Of a DNA stretch of 64,000 bases, positions 50,041 through 58,651 are shown piece by piece. The notes below the pieces were generated by a model. That model made no database searches, was not told where the DNA came from, and worked only from the letters and a program-made list of their open reading frames with translations. Source of the stretch: Paenibacillus macerans (lineage in GTDB: Bacteria; Bacillota; Bacilli; Paenibacillales; Paenibacillaceae); the NCBI RefSeq assembly GCF_900454495.1, contig NZ_UGSI01000001.1:682001-746000 (forward strand), in the 5' to 3' direction. Made by a program: the position numbers and the translations under genes. The first letter of the stretch is position 1. Each line of letters begins with the position of its first letter.

Positions 50041-50262
50041 ATGAAGAGGGCCGCCCGAAGTGAAATAACGGCATTTTATGGCCTTATTTCAGGGCAACCG
50101 AGCGTCTTTTCAAAATTAACGGTAATCCATGGCGCTATTTTGGAGACAAGCGTGAATAAAGCGGATTTTGCGTAGGTTTTCCAGGGATAGCGCCATATTA
50201 TTGCGCTATGTTGCGGGGGACGTCCGAATGGATTTAAATAACGCCCTTTTTTCCTTTAAGTT
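50041..50262. repeat. Intergenic repeat between smc and ftsY
   Basis: The stretch contains several related short units: CAACCG (50095), AACGGTAATCCATGGCGCTA (50119), ATAGCGCCATATTATTGCGC (50189) and AATAACGCCC (50237). These resemble the AACGGTT/AAATAGCG repeats at 32.5 and 43.0 kb. No coding frame is convincing. Confidence 0.5.
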
Positions 50263-50318
50263 GTGATAGGATCGCTACATATACATACCCGGACAGACCA
50301 AAGGAGGATATAGCTTGT

Positions 50319-51314
50319 ATGAGTTTCTTTAAGAAACTGCGGGAAAGCATCGCGGCAAAAACGGAATCGGTAACGAAACAGTTCAGGGACGGTCTGGAAA
50401 AAAGCCGCAAGGGCTTTGTTGAGAAGGTTGCGGAGCTGGTTACCCGCCGCAAAAAAATAGATGAAGAATTTTTCGAGGAGCTGGAGGAAATCCTTATCGG
50501 CGCCGACGTGGGCGTGAATACGGTGCTTACGCTGATCGACGATCTGCGCAAAGAAGTCAAGCAGCGCCGGATCGAAAACCCGGCCGAGCTGCAGCCGCTG
50601 CTGTCCGAGAAGCTGACCGGGCTATTGCGCGGCGATGAGGACAACGAAATACATCTGAGCCAAGACGGGATCAGCGTTATTTTGTTCGTCGGCGTCAACG
50701 GCGTCGGCAAAACGACGACGATCGGCAAGCTGGCGCATTACTACAAGCAGCAGGGCAAAAAAGTAATTCTGGCGGCGGGCGATACGTTCCGGGCCGGGGC
50801 GATCGAACAGCTTGAGGTGTGGGGCCAGCGGGTTGGCGTCGATGTGATCAAGCAGCAGGCCGGGTCCGATCCGGCGGCGGTCATGTTTGACGCGGTGCAG
50901 GCGGCCAAGCAGCGGGGAGCGGACATTCTGCTCTGCGATACGGCGGGCCGGCTGCAGAACAAGTCCAACCTGATGGAGGAGTTGAACAAGATTTACCGCG
51001 TCATCCAGCGGGAAATTCCCGGCGCGCCGCATGAGGTGCTGATGGTGTTGGATGCGACGACCGGCCAAAACGCTCTGAATCAGGCCAAGCTGTTCGGGGA
51101 AAAAAGCGGCGTCACCGGGCTTGTGCTCACTAAGCTGGACGGCACGGCCAAGGGCGGGATCGTTGTCGCGATTCGCCAGGAGCTGAGCCTGCCGGTGAAA
51201 TTCGTTGGCCTCGGCGAGAAAATCGGCGACCTGCAGAAGTTCGATTCCGAGCAGTTCGTGCACGGACTGTTCGCCGGGCTGATCAACGACGAAGAGGCTT
51301 CGGCGGAAGTCTGA
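50319..51314 (+). CDS. ftsY: Signal recognition particle receptor FtsY
   Basis: SRP receptor GTPase that docks Ffh-ribosome complexes to the membrane. The 331-residue protein has a short charged N-terminal region, the helical N domain and the G domain: VGVNGVGKTTTIGKLAHYYK (about residue 128), DTAGRLQNKSNLMEELNK and LTKLDGTAKGGIVVAI. ATG at 50319 has AAGGAGG upstream. The short N-terminus is typical of Bacillales. Confidence 0.97.
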   Translation: MSFFKKLRESIAAKTESVTKQFRDGLEKSRKGFVEKVAELVTRRKKIDEEFFEELEEILIGADVGVNTVLTLIDDLRKEVKQRRIENPAELQPLLSEKLTGLLRGDEDNEIHLSQDGISVILFVGVNGVGKTTTIGKLAHYYKQQGKKVILAAGDTFRAGAIEQLEVWGQRVGVDVIKQQAGSDPAAVMFDAVQAAKQRGADILLCDTAGRLQNKSNLMEELNKIYRVIQREIPGAPHEVLMVLDATTGQNALNQAKLFGEKSGVTGLVLTKLDGTAKGGIVVAIRQELSLPVKFVGLGEKIGDLQKFDSEQFVHGLFAGLINDEEASAEV

Positions 51315-51415
51315 TTCGGAGATGGGCAGAGCTCATGCACCGCATGAAGGCCGATAACGTAGAATGGGTAAGAGCCCAGATTTTTTAGCAAGGCAAAAAT
51401 AAGGAGGTGGCAGGG

Positions 51416-52063
51416 ATGGCGAGTACGCATACTTTTGACCGCAGGGAGGAAATCGCCAACGCCGTGACGCACGGGATCGGGGCGCTGCTGAGCGTGGCCG
51501 CCCTGGTGCTGCTGATCGTGTTTTCCAGCATCAAGGGCACGGCCTGGCATGTTGTGAGCTTTACGATCTACGGGGCCAGCATGCTGCTGCTCTACCTGTG
51601 CTCGACGCTGGTGCACAGCTTTAAAGAAGGCAAAGCGAAGGATTTGTTCGAGTTTTTGGACCACTCCTCCATCTACATCTTCATTGCCGGGACGTATACA
51701 CCTTTTTTGCTGGTGGTGCTGCGCGGCCCGCTCGGGTGGAGCCTGTTCGGGACGGTGTGGGGGATCGCCCTGCTCGGCGTCGTGTTTAAAGCTTTTTTCG
51801 TAAAAAGATTCCTGTTTTTGTCGACGGTATTTTACCTCATCATGGGCTGGCTGATCGTGATTGCGTGGGGGCCGTTAACGGCGGCTGTCGCGTCCCAGGG
51901 CATCGTTTTGCTCGTTACGGGCGGCGTTTTGTACACGCTGGGCACCGTGTTTTACGTCTGGCGGGGATTTCCGTACCACCATGCGATCTGGCATCTGTTC
52001 GTGCTGGGCGGGAGCGTTACTCATTTTTTTGCGATCCTGCTGTATTTGCTTCCCCATCACTGA
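51416..52063 (+). CDS. Hemolysin III family membrane protein (PAQR/TrhA)
   Basis: A 215-residue, seven-helix protein of the hemolysin III/PAQR superfamily. Conserved residues include the start REEIANAVTHGIGALLSVAA, CSTLVHSFKEGKAKDLFEFL, DHSSIYIFIAGTYTPFLL and the C-terminal HAIWHLFVLGGSVTHFFAIL; the His and Asp residues probably form the zinc site. Despite the name, homologues affect membrane fluidity rather than acting as toxins. ATG at 51416 follows AAGGAGGTGG. It lies between ftsY and ylxM, with a terminator after it. Confidence 0.9.
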   Translation: MASTHTFDRREEIANAVTHGIGALLSVAALVLLIVFSSIKGTAWHVVSFTIYGASMLLLYLCSTLVHSFKEGKAKDLFEFLDHSSIYIFIAGTYTPFLLVVLRGPLGWSLFGTVWGIALLGVVFKAFFVKRFLFLSTVFYLIMGWLIVIAWGPLTAAVASQGIVLLVTGGVLYTLGTVFYVWRGFPYHHAIWHLFVLGGSVTHFFAILLYLLPHH

Positions 52064-52078
52064 GTTTACATTTTTGAC

Positions 52079-52120
52079 AGCCGCTTTGCGCTCCGTTCGC
52101 AAAGCGGCTTTATTGTTGTT
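52079..52120 (+). terminator. Terminator after the hemolysin III gene
   Basis: AGCCGCTTTGCG / CGCAAAGCGGCT (12 bp perfect), then TTATTGTTGTTTT. Confidence 0.8.
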
Positions 52121-52186
52121 TTCGGGATGTTTATTGCTGCGCAAGCGGCGGTGTGCCGGGCTTTTCGACATGTTAAGGGAAAATGC

Positions 52187-52216
52187 TTGACATCTTATTC
52201 GGGACTGAGGTATCAT
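52187..52216 (+). promoter_or_regulatory. Promoter of ylxM-ffh
   Basis: TTGACA (52187-52192), 18-base spacer, TATCAT (52211-52216). Confidence 0.75.
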
Positions 52217-52271
52217 AGGAAAAGTTGATGCGCTGTAAAGTGTTTTTCCTTGACGGAGGGGGAGTGCCCAA

Positions 52272-52625
52272 GTGAGTCAAGAGAATAGACTTGAGAAGAC
52301 GAACCGGATCAACCTTTTGTTTGATTTTTACGAAGCGCTGCTGACGGAAAAGCAGCAGACTTTTTTACGATATTATTTTCTGGACGACTTTTCGCTCGGC
52401 GAAATCGCCGCGGAGTTTGAAATTAGCCGCCAAGCGGTGTTCGAGCACATTAAACGGGCCGAAGGCATGCTGGAAACGTATGAAGAGAAGCTCGGGCTGC
52501 TTAAGAAGCACGAGGCGCGCAGCGGCGTATTGTCCCGCCTGGAGAAGCTGGTGGAAGGCAGCGCGATGTCGGCGTCCGATAAAGAAGAAGCGAAAAATTT
52601 GCTTCGCCGGGCGGAGCAATTGTAA
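52272..52625 (+). CDS. ylxM: YlxM, SRP-associated sigma-like DNA-binding protein
   Basis: A 117-residue protein with a sigma-70 region 4-like HTH (LTEKQQTFLRYYFLDDFSLG, then EIAAEFEISRQAVFEHIKRA). It is conserved in Firmicutes directly before ffh, where it influences SRP function. GTG at 52272 follows GGGGGAGTG. ffh begins 45 bases downstream on the same transcript. Confidence 0.92.
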   Translation: MSQENRLEKTNRINLLFDFYEALLTEKQQTFLRYYFLDDFSLGEIAAEFEISRQAVFEHIKRAEGMLETYEEKLGLLKKHEARSGVLSRLEKLVEGSAMSASDKEEAKNLLRRAEQL

Positions 52626-52670
52626 TATGGCGTTAGGAAACAAATTTTAGCGAATGGAGGTGACGGCAAC

Positions 52671-54047
52671 ATGGCATTCGAAGGATTGACGAGCCGGCTG
52701 CAGAGCGTGTTCAGCAAGCTGCGGGGCAAGGGCAAGGTTTCGGAAGACGACGTCAACGAAGCGATGCGCGAGGTCCGGCTGGCTCTGCTGGAGGCGGACG
52801 TCAACTTTAAAGTCGTCAAGGAATTCATCGCCAAAGTCAAGGAGAAGGCCGTCGGCAAGGAAGTGATGGAGAGCTTCACGCCGGGCATGGTCATCATCGA
52901 CATCGTCAACAAGGAACTGACCGAGCTGATGGGCGGCAGTCAAGCTAGGCTAGCCCAAAGCAACCGTCCTCCGACCGTCGTTATGATGGCGGGCTTGCAG
53001 GGGGCCGGGAAGACAACGACATCGGCCAAGCTGGCAAAGCTGCTGCTGAAAGAAAACCACCGGCCGCTCCTGGTGGCCGGAGACATATACCGTCCGGCCG
53101 CGATCAAGCAGCTGCAGGTACTGGGCGAACAGATCAAGGTGCCGGTGTTTACGCTGCCGGAAGGCAACAGCCCGGTGGAGATCGCCCGTCAGGCGCTGCA
53201 GCACGCAAAGGACAACGGCAACGATTATTTGCTGATCGACACCGCGGGCCGGCTGCATATCGATGAGGAGCTGATGGAAGAGCTGCGGCAAATCCATGAG
53301 GTGACGAAGCCGGACGAAGTGCTGCTGGTCGTCGATGCGATGACCGGTCAGGACGCCGTTAACGTCGCCGAAAGCTTTAACCAGCAGCTCACCTTGACGG
53401 GGGTCGTGCTGACGAAGCTGGACGGCGATACCCGGGGCGGGGCCGCGCTGTCGGTTAAAGCGGTCACCGGCTGCCCGATCAAGTTCGCCGCGCTCGGCGA
53501 GAAGATCGATGCTCTTGAACCGTTTCATCCCGAGCGGATGGCTTCGCGGATTTTGGGCATGGGCGACATGCTGTCGCTGATCGAGAAAGCCCAGGCCAAC
53601 ATCGACGCCGAAAAAGCGAAGGAAATGGAACGGAAAATGCGCAACGCGGAATTTACGTTCGACGATTTCCTGGAGCAGATGGATCAGGTGAAGAAGCTGG
53701 GTCCGCTGGATCAGCTCCTGGACATGATTCCGGGCATGGGCAAGATGAAGCAGATGAAGGACATCAAGGTCGACGAGAAGCAAATGGGCCGGGTGGAAGC
53801 CATCGTGCATTCGATGACCAAAGCGGAGAAGCAAAATCCGGACATGATCAACCACAGCCGCCGCAAGCGGATCGCCGCCGGAAGCGGGACGACGCTGGCC
53901 GACGTCAACCGCCTGATCAAGCAGTTTGACGAGATGCGCCGGATGATGAAGCAGTTCTCCGACATGATGGGCCCGAAAGGCAAAGGCAATAAAATGATGA
54001 AGCAGCTGAGCAAAGCCGGAAAAGGCATGCGCTTCCCGTTCCGTTAA
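52671..54047 (+). CDS. ffh: Signal recognition particle protein Ffh
   Basis: The SRP54 GTPase that binds signal sequences and 4.5S/scRNA. The 458-residue protein has the N domain (1-90), the G domain (GLQGAGKTTTSAKLAKLLLK about residue 106; LLIDTAGRLHID; LTKLDGDTRGGAALS) and the Met-rich M domain (GMGKMKQMKDIKVDEKQMGR, NHSRRKRIAAGSGTT, RRMMKQFSDMMG). ATG follows GGAGGTGACGGCAAC. rpsP follows after 37 bases. Confidence 0.98.
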   Translation: MAFEGLTSRLQSVFSKLRGKGKVSEDDVNEAMREVRLALLEADVNFKVVKEFIAKVKEKAVGKEVMESFTPGMVIIDIVNKELTELMGGSQARLAQSNRPPTVVMMAGLQGAGKTTTSAKLAKLLLKENHRPLLVAGDIYRPAAIKQLQVLGEQIKVPVFTLPEGNSPVEIARQALQHAKDNGNDYLLIDTAGRLHIDEELMEELRQIHEVTKPDEVLLVVDAMTGQDAVNVAESFNQQLTLTGVVLTKLDGDTRGGAALSVKAVTGCPIKFAALGEKIDALEPFHPERMASRILGMGDMLSLIEKAQANIDAEKAKEMERKMRNAEFTFDDFLEQMDQVKKLGPLDQLLDMIPGMGKMKQMKDIKVDEKQMGRVEAIVHSMTKAEKQNPDMINHSRRKRIAAGSGTTLADVNRLIKQFDEMRRMMKQFSDMMGPKGKGNKMMKQLSKAGKGMRFPFR

Positions 54048-54084
54048 TCGGCGGATCATTTATTTTTTGAAGGAGGTGAATTTC

Positions 54085-54357
54085 GTGGCAGTTCGTATTC
54101 GCTTGAAACGTATTGGTGCTCATAAAGCTCCTTTTTACCGCGTCGTGGTATCGAATTCCCGTTCCCCGCGTGACGGCCGTTTTATCGAGGAGATCGGTTA
54201 CTACAACCCGGTTGCACAGCCGGCTGTAGTTAACATCGACGAAGAGAAGGCGCTCAAATGGCTCCAAAACGGCGCGCAAGCATCCGATACCGTTCGCAAT
54301 CTGCTGAGCAAAGCAGGCGTAATGAAGAAGTTTCATGAGCTCAGACAGCAGAAATAA
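54085..54357 (+). CDS. rpsP: 30S ribosomal protein S16
   Basis: The 90-residue S16 protein, with AVRIRLKRIGAHKAPFYRVV and NSRSPRDGRFIEEIGYYNP. GTG at 54085 has AAGGAGGTGA 8 bases upstream; the in-frame ATG at 54067 precedes this site and would add six residues. Confidence 0.97.
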   Translation: MAVRIRLKRIGAHKAPFYRVVVSNSRSPRDGRFIEEIGYYNPVAQPAVVNIDEEKALKWLQNGAQASDTVRNLLSKAGVMKKFHELRQQK

Positions 54358-54379
54358 TTGCTGATTCGGAGGGTCGTAA

Positions 54380-54610
54380 GTGGAACAATTAGTCAGCGTT
54401 ATCGCGAAGGCTCTTGTTGACCATCCGGACGATGTTCGTGTGGAGGTTGTGGAGAAGGATCACCTGGTTGTCTATGAGCTGTCCGTGCATCCCAACGATG
54501 TGGGGAAAGTGATCGGCAAGCAGGGGAGAATCGCCAAAGCGCTCCGCACGGTCGTAACATCGGCAGCGGTCAAGATGGATAAGCGGGTTTCCGTGGACAT
54601 CATGTCTTAA
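54380..54610 (+). CDS. khpA: KH-domain RNA-binding protein KhpA (YlqC)
   Basis: A 76-residue single KH-domain protein. The RNA-binding GxxG loop is in VIGKQGRIAKALRTVVTSAA. KhpA partners with KhpB/EloR in Firmicutes and affects RNA biology and cell elongation. GTG at 54380 follows GGAGGGTCG. It sits in the conserved rpsP-khpA-rimM-trmD order. Confidence 0.95.
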   Translation: MEQLVSVIAKALVDHPDDVRVEVVEKDHLVVYELSVHPNDVGKVIGKQGRIAKALRTVVTSAAVKMDKRVSVDIMS

Positions 54611-54624
54611 ACAACCTCTTATAG

Positions 54625-54672
54625 ATGTACGAAAGCGGGTTAGGATGTTTGTCCTAGCCCTTTTTCGTACAT
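54625..54672 (+). terminator. Large hairpin between khpA and rimM
   Basis: GGGTTAGGA pairs with TCCTAGCCC, followed by T5; an outer ATGTACGAAA/TTTTCGTACAT pairing can extend it. It may be a partial terminator that lowers rimM-trmD expression. Confidence 0.7.
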
Positions 54673-54792
54673 GCTGAAGCGTAAAGGACACGGTGTTAAG
54701 GATACTATGGCTATTATGAAATAAGGCTTTTAAAGCGGCTGGATGTTTCCCTGGGTTGCAGCCTCAGCCGTTTATAATACTGGGAGGTTGTT

Positions 54793-55311
54793 ATGTCGAA
54801 TTCTTTGTTGACGGTTGGTAAAATCGTAAATACGCACGGGATCCGCGGTGAGTTGAAGGTGCTGCTGCAAACGGATTTTCCGGATGTCCGGTTTGCACCG
54901 AAAAACCGTCTTCTGATCATTCACCCGGAGAGCGGGGAACAGTTGGCGGTCACGGTGCAATCGTCAAGACCGTACAAACAGATGTATATTGTAAAATTCA
55001 ATGAATTTTCCGATATTAATGAAGTTGAAAAATTTAAAGGCCGGGATTTAAAAGTAACGAAAGCGGAGTCGGTGGAATTGCCGGAAAACGAGTATTATTT
55101 CCATGAAATCATCGGCTGCCGCGTCGTCAGCGACGAAGGCGAGGACCTCGGCGTGATCGAGGAGATTTTGCGTCCGGGAGCGAACGATGTGTGGGTCGCC
55201 AAGCTGCCTTCCGGCAAACAGCTGCTGCTGCCCGTTATCGACGACGTCGTGCTGGACGTAAACGTTCAGGACAAGCTGGTCAAAGTTCATCTGATGGAAG
55301 GGCTGTTGTAG
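54793..55311 (+). CDS. rimM: Ribosome maturation factor RimM
   Basis: A 172-residue 16S rRNA processing factor that binds S19 in the 30S head. The N-terminal barrel starts VGKIVNTHGIRGELKVLLQT; the C-terminal PRC barrel includes YYFHEIIGCRVVSDEGEDLG and NDVWVAKLPSGKQLLLPVID. ATG follows GGGAGG. trmD starts one base after its stop. Confidence 0.95.
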   Translation: MSNSLLTVGKIVNTHGIRGELKVLLQTDFPDVRFAPKNRLLIIHPESGEQLAVTVQSSRPYKQMYIVKFNEFSDINEVEKFKGRDLKVTKAESVELPENEYYFHEIIGCRVVSDEGEDLGVIEEILRPGANDVWVAKLPSGKQLLLPVIDDVVLDVNVQDKLVKVHLMEGLL

Positions 55312-55312
55312 G

Positions 55313-56083
55313 ATGCGCGTGGATGTGCTGACGCTTTTTCCGGAAATGTTTGCAGGCGTGTTCGGCAGCAGCATTCTCGGCAAAGCGCAGGAAAAAGGAA
55401 TCGTTGCGCTAAATGCGATCAATTTCCGGGAATATTCGGGCAATAAGCATGGGACCGTAGACGATACGCCGTATGGCGGCGGAGGCGGGATGGTGCTGAA
55501 GCCGGAACCGATCTTCGCGGCGGTAGAAGCTGTATTGGAAGGGAAGCATGGTGATGCCGGGGCGAAGACCCGCTCACCGCGGGTTATTTTGATGTGTCCG
55601 CAGGGCGAGGCTTTTACGCAGAAGAAGGCCGAGGAGCTTGCCGCCGAGGAACATCTGATCTTTATTTGCGGCCACTACGAAGGATACGATGAACGGATTC
55701 GCGAACATCTCGTAACCGACGAAATATCGATCGGCGATTATGTACTGACCGGCGGCGAGCTGCCGGCGATGGTCGTGATCGACAGCGTGACCCGGCTTCT
55801 CCCGGGCGTGCTGGGGAATGAAATGAGTGCGGTCACCGACTCCTTCAGCACCGGAATGCTGGAGTATCCCCATTACACGAGACCTGCGGAGTTTCGCGGC
55901 TGGAAGGTGCCCGATATTCTGCTCAGCGGACATCATGCCAATGTGGAGGAATGGCGGCGAAAAGAAGCGCTTCGGCGCACCCTTTTGCGCCGCCCGGACC
56001 TGCTTGAGAAGCTGGAATTATCGCCTCAGGATTTGAAATGGCTGGAGCAAATGAAAGCTCATCCTCCGGAAATTAAGGATTGA
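55313..56083 (+). CDS. trmD: tRNA (guanine(37)-N1)-methyltransferase
   Basis: Methylates G37 of tRNAs to prevent frameshifting. The 256-residue SPOUT enzyme shows RVDVLTLFPEMFAGVFGSSI, DDTPYGGGGGMVLKPEPIF and the knotted SAM site ISIGDYVLTGGELPAMVVID followed by RLLPGVLGNEMS. It is translationally linked to rimM. rplS normally follows closely; here about 2.9 kb of other DNA intervenes. Confidence 0.97.
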   Translation: MRVDVLTLFPEMFAGVFGSSILGKAQEKGIVALNAINFREYSGNKHGTVDDTPYGGGGGMVLKPEPIFAAVEAVLEGKHGDAGAKTRSPRVILMCPQGEAFTQKKAEELAAEEHLIFICGHYEGYDERIREHLVTDEISIGDYVLTGGELPAMVVIDSVTRLLPGVLGNEMSAVTDSFSTGMLEYPHYTRPAEFRGWKVPDILLSGHHANVEEWRRKEALRRTLLRRPDLLEKLELSPQDLKWLEQMKAHPPEIKD

Positions 56084-56984
56084 GCAATTTATCTATGTCT
56101 GTGTCCGATGTGACCGTCAATCTCTTCAAGGTCATTAGCCGATCCCCGGGTTTTACGAAGCCCTGGTAGACGGTGAAGGCCATTCGATAACCGTTTTCCT
56201 GGAGATAGTAAATCATCTGCCGGGTCTTTTCTCCGAATGGGTAGGCGAAGTAAGGAGAGTCGACCACCTTTTCTTTCATCAAGGCAATATCTTTTTCCAC
56301 TAACGAAGGGTCTTGTCCCGCAGCTTTCATTACCCCGCATTTCTCAAAGCCTTTGCGATGCAGATCGTAAGTATGGCTGTGAAACTCGAACACATCTCGA
56401 GCAGACTCCATTTCTTCCTTCGATAAAAACGTTTTTTTGGCGGGGTCAAAGGTTTGAGTCTGCTCTTTCAACTTACTGCCGATGACAAAAATGGCTGCTT
56501 TATATCCGTATTTTTTGAGGATCGGGTAGGCATATATATAGTTGTTTTGATATCCGTCATCAAACGTAATGACAACGGTTTTGGCCGGGAGGGAGATCTG
56601 CCCCCTGACGTATTGTTCCAGTTCGCTTAGCGAAGCCGTATAGTACCCGTGGTCATGTAGATAAGCCATATCTTGTTCGAAAGCCTCCAAATTGATGACG
56701 GATTCGTTGCCCGGATACTTATTGTATTTCTTTGGCGTGATGTAGTGATACATGAGTACGGCAACTTGCTCGGCGGTGCCGGGTTTGACGGAAAAACCTT
56801 CGGGCAGCTTAGGGTATACTTCATGCTTTTTGTGGGTCAAGGTAAACATTGTATTTTTGACCATGCCCCATGAGGTGCAAGCCTTTCGCGATAATACGTT
56901 GCTCGGATGGGTCACCGCCACCGCATAGATCAGCACCAGAATGGCCAGCGAGAATAATGCATACTGTGAGATTCTTTTTCTCAT
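56073..56984 (-). CDS. Polysaccharide deacetylase family protein, membrane anchored
   Basis: A 303-residue protein with an N-terminal signal or anchor segment (QYALFSLAILVLIYAVAVTH) and an extracellular NodB domain. The catalytic Asp pair is in TVVITFDDGYQNNYIYAYPI (about residue 140) and the metal His pair in FEFHSHTYDLH (about 200). It probably removes acetyl groups from peptidoglycan or another glycan. AGGAG lies about 11 bases before ATG at 56984. Its end overlaps the trmD 3' end by 11 bases on the opposite strand. Confidence 0.85.
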   Translation of the reverse strand: MRKRISQYALFSLAILVLIYAVAVTHPSNVLSRKACTSWGMVKNTMFTLTHKKHEVYPKLPEGFSVKPGTAEQVAVLMYHYITPKKYNKYPGNESVINLEAFEQDMAYLHDHGYYTASLSELEQYVRGQISLPAKTVVITFDDGYQNNYIYAYPILKKYGYKAAIFVIGSKLKEQTQTFDPAKKTFLSKEEMESARDVFEFHSHTYDLHRKGFEKCGVMKAAGQDPSLVEKDIALMKEKVVDSPYFAYPFGEKTRQMIYYLQENGYRMAFTVYQGFVKPGDRLMTLKRLTVTSDTDIDKLLNP

Positions 56985-57157
56985 TCCTTGATAAACTCCT
57001 ATCCTGTCTAATTGTCCAACATATCTATTCTATATGGTCTTAAAAAAAATGGGTTACGATTTGTTTGCAATTTGGGGTGAAATGGAGAATCGGCGATCAA
57101 CGCACGTTTAAACGTTATTTTATTGGGAAAATTTTCGCAGTTATGCGCGTCTAACTC

Positions 57158-57187
57158 TTGCAAGGGTGCATGTCTATAGCGTATAAT
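57158..57187 (+). promoter_or_regulatory. Promoter of tRNA-Pro
   Basis: TTGCAA (57158-57163), 18-base spacer, TATAAT (57182-57187). Confidence 0.6.
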
Positions 57188-57255
57188 AACATATGTCGCT
57201 ATTCATAAGCGTTGGGCCAACGGTACGGAAACGTTGATACAATGCTTAGTATCAT

Positions 57256-57329
57256 CGGGGTATGGCGCAGTCAGGTAGCGCGCACCCTTGGGGTGGGTGA
57301 GGCCGTGGGTTCGAATCCCGCTACTCCGA
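57256..57329 (+). tRNA. tRNA-Pro (anticodon GGG)
   Basis: A full cloverleaf: acceptor CGGGGTA/TACTCCG (one G-U), D arm GCGC/GCGC, anticodon stem CACCC/GGGTG with loop TTGGGGT (anticodon GGG at 57290-57292), and T arm GTGGG-TTCGAAT-CCCGC. The discriminator is A and no CCA is encoded. It reads CCC and CCU. It has its own promoter and terminator. Confidence 0.95.
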
Positions 57330-57412
57330 TTTAAACTGATAATATCAGGGGGTTTCACTGCTTTCTGATGAACAAAAAAGAATGCGGTCGATAGCAGAAA
57401 CGGTTTTGCAAA

Positions 57413-57466
57413 AAAAGGCCACACCTTATACCAGATTAACATCTGTTATAGGGGGTGGTCTTTTCT
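57413..57466 (+). terminator. Terminator of tRNA-Pro transcript
   Basis: AAAAGGCCACACC...TATA pairs imperfectly with TATAGGGGGTGGTCTTTT. Confidence 0.65.
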
Positions 57467-57510
57467 GTAGTTAAAACCTAGCATTAAATCTCTAAATGAG
57501 TTTCATCAAT

Positions 57511-57834
57511 CTAATAATCAGCGCTTGACAGGGAGGGCCGGTAAGCGATCATGGCAAGAAATAGCGGCAGATCAATACCCGCTGTCCGGACGCTTTGCAC
57601 GATTATCCCGTTTGATCCGGAAGCAGAGAGAAGATAAATTTAGGAGAAGAAAATAGGTTTGGGAGAAGCAGACCTGTTCGAGATCGTTAGACAGGTTTGT
57701 GAGAAGGGGGTTTAGGAGAAGTGAAGCAGTCCTGAAGGGAAGAATGGGGCAAGACACCGGGAAAATGAAAGGACCGTGATTAGCCCCCACCCCCTCCCCC
57801 CTGAACAAGAGGGATAATCGTGCAAAGCAGCATG
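57511..57834. repeat. Dispersed intergenic repeat, copy 2
   Basis: Matches 1564-2205 in blocks: TAATAATCAGCGCTTGACAG, CCCGCTGTCCGGACGCTTTG, the AGGAGAAG series, GTTCGAGATCGTTAGACAGG and GGCAAGACACCGGG. The arms GCTTTGCACGATTATCCC (57592-57609) and GGGATAATCGTGCAAAGC (57811-57828) are perfect inverted repeats 201 bases apart. It lies 180 bases downstream of a tRNA gene. No coding frame is present. Confidence 0.8.
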
Positions 57835-57977
57835 CAGGGATACTAAGACATTTTGTGAAAATAGGCTGCATACCTTTGTCGGGGCAGTCTTCTTATGGAA
57901 ATATAGACTAATTCTGTAGACCTATTTTGCCGATAATGATAATATGGTGGAAAATATAGGTTTGGGGGAATGTTTGA

Positions 57978-58199
57978 GTGAAATTGAATACTGCAACAAA
58001 AATTCTGATGGTTGGATCTCTCATTTTTTTATTGGGCATCTTCTATAATTCCTTTTTTAGTTTAGGAATCATCGAACTTAATGTTGGCAATTATCAAGTA
58101 CATAATTTTCTGCTGAGTCTGGCCAATGGTATTTTTGCTGTCACAGTTCTTATCTTCTCCGTCTCTTTCTTAAAAGCCCAAAATAAGAGAGGGAAATAA
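57978..58199 (+). CDS. Small membrane protein of unknown function
   Basis: A 73-residue protein with two hydrophobic helices (KILMVGSLIFLLGIFYNSFF and ANGIFAVTVLIFSVSFLKAQ). GTG at 57978 follows GGGGGAATG. The next gene starts two bases after its stop, so they form a two-gene unit. The DNA is markedly AT-rich compared with the flanking core genes. I recognise no family. Confidence 0.65.
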   Translation: MKLNTATKILMVGSLIFLLGIFYNSFFSLGIIELNVGNYQVHNFLLSLANGIFAVTVLIFSVSFLKAQNKRGK

Positions 58200-58201
58200 T
58201 C

Positions 58202-58525
58202 ATGAATTCATTGCTTGATGAAATCATTGAAGAACAAGATGAAAAAAATAAATCTAATGATAACTCAAACTCCAGTTCAATAGGCTCAGCATTACATTAT
58301 GTTGGGATTGCTTTTATAGGATTAGGTTTACTAGCGGGAGTAATTGTAATCGCCTTATTGAAAGACCCGGATTCAGGTGCTTATTTTCCTGATCCTCATC
58401 CATTAAGATGGTTATATGGCATTGGAATAATTATTTCTACATCGATAAGCGGGCTTTTATTTATGGGGTTTTCTGAAGTGATCAAATTGTTAATCAGTAT
58501 TAGGGACAATACTAAAAGTAAATAA
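58202..58525 (+). CDS. Small membrane protein of unknown function
   Basis: A 107-residue protein with an acidic, Asn/Ser-rich cytoplasmic start (LLDEIIEEQDEKNKSNDNSN) and two membrane helices (YVGIAFIGLGLLAGVIVIAL; LYGIGIIISTSISGLLFMGF). It is tightly coupled to the preceding small membrane protein and followed by a terminator. It is AT-rich and probably acquired. Function unknown. Confidence 0.65.
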   Translation: MNSLLDEIIEEQDEKNKSNDNSNSSSIGSALHYVGIAFIGLGLLAGVIVIALLKDPDSGAYFPDPHPLRWLYGIGIIISTSISGLLFMGFSEVIKLLISIRDNTKSK

Positions 58526-58531
58526 TTTTCC

Positions 58532-58556
58532 AACCGCCAACTTTGGCGGTTTTTTC
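58532..58556 (+). terminator. Terminator of the small membrane protein pair
   Basis: AACCGCCA-ACTT-TGGCGGTT followed by T-rich sequence. Confidence 0.85.
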
Positions 58557-58651
58557 ACTCAATCGCATTTTACGACTAGAATATTTGCGTAGGGAAAGTT
58601 GTTAATATGAATGGGGATATTTTTCTATGGTGATATTAACGGAGGAATAAA

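Noticed and set aside
47375..50074. An 899-codon open frame antisense to smc
   Set aside because: It is the reverse shadow of a well-defined SMC gene with high GC and biased codons; the product is low-complexity Leu/Arg/Gln with no family and no ribosome site.
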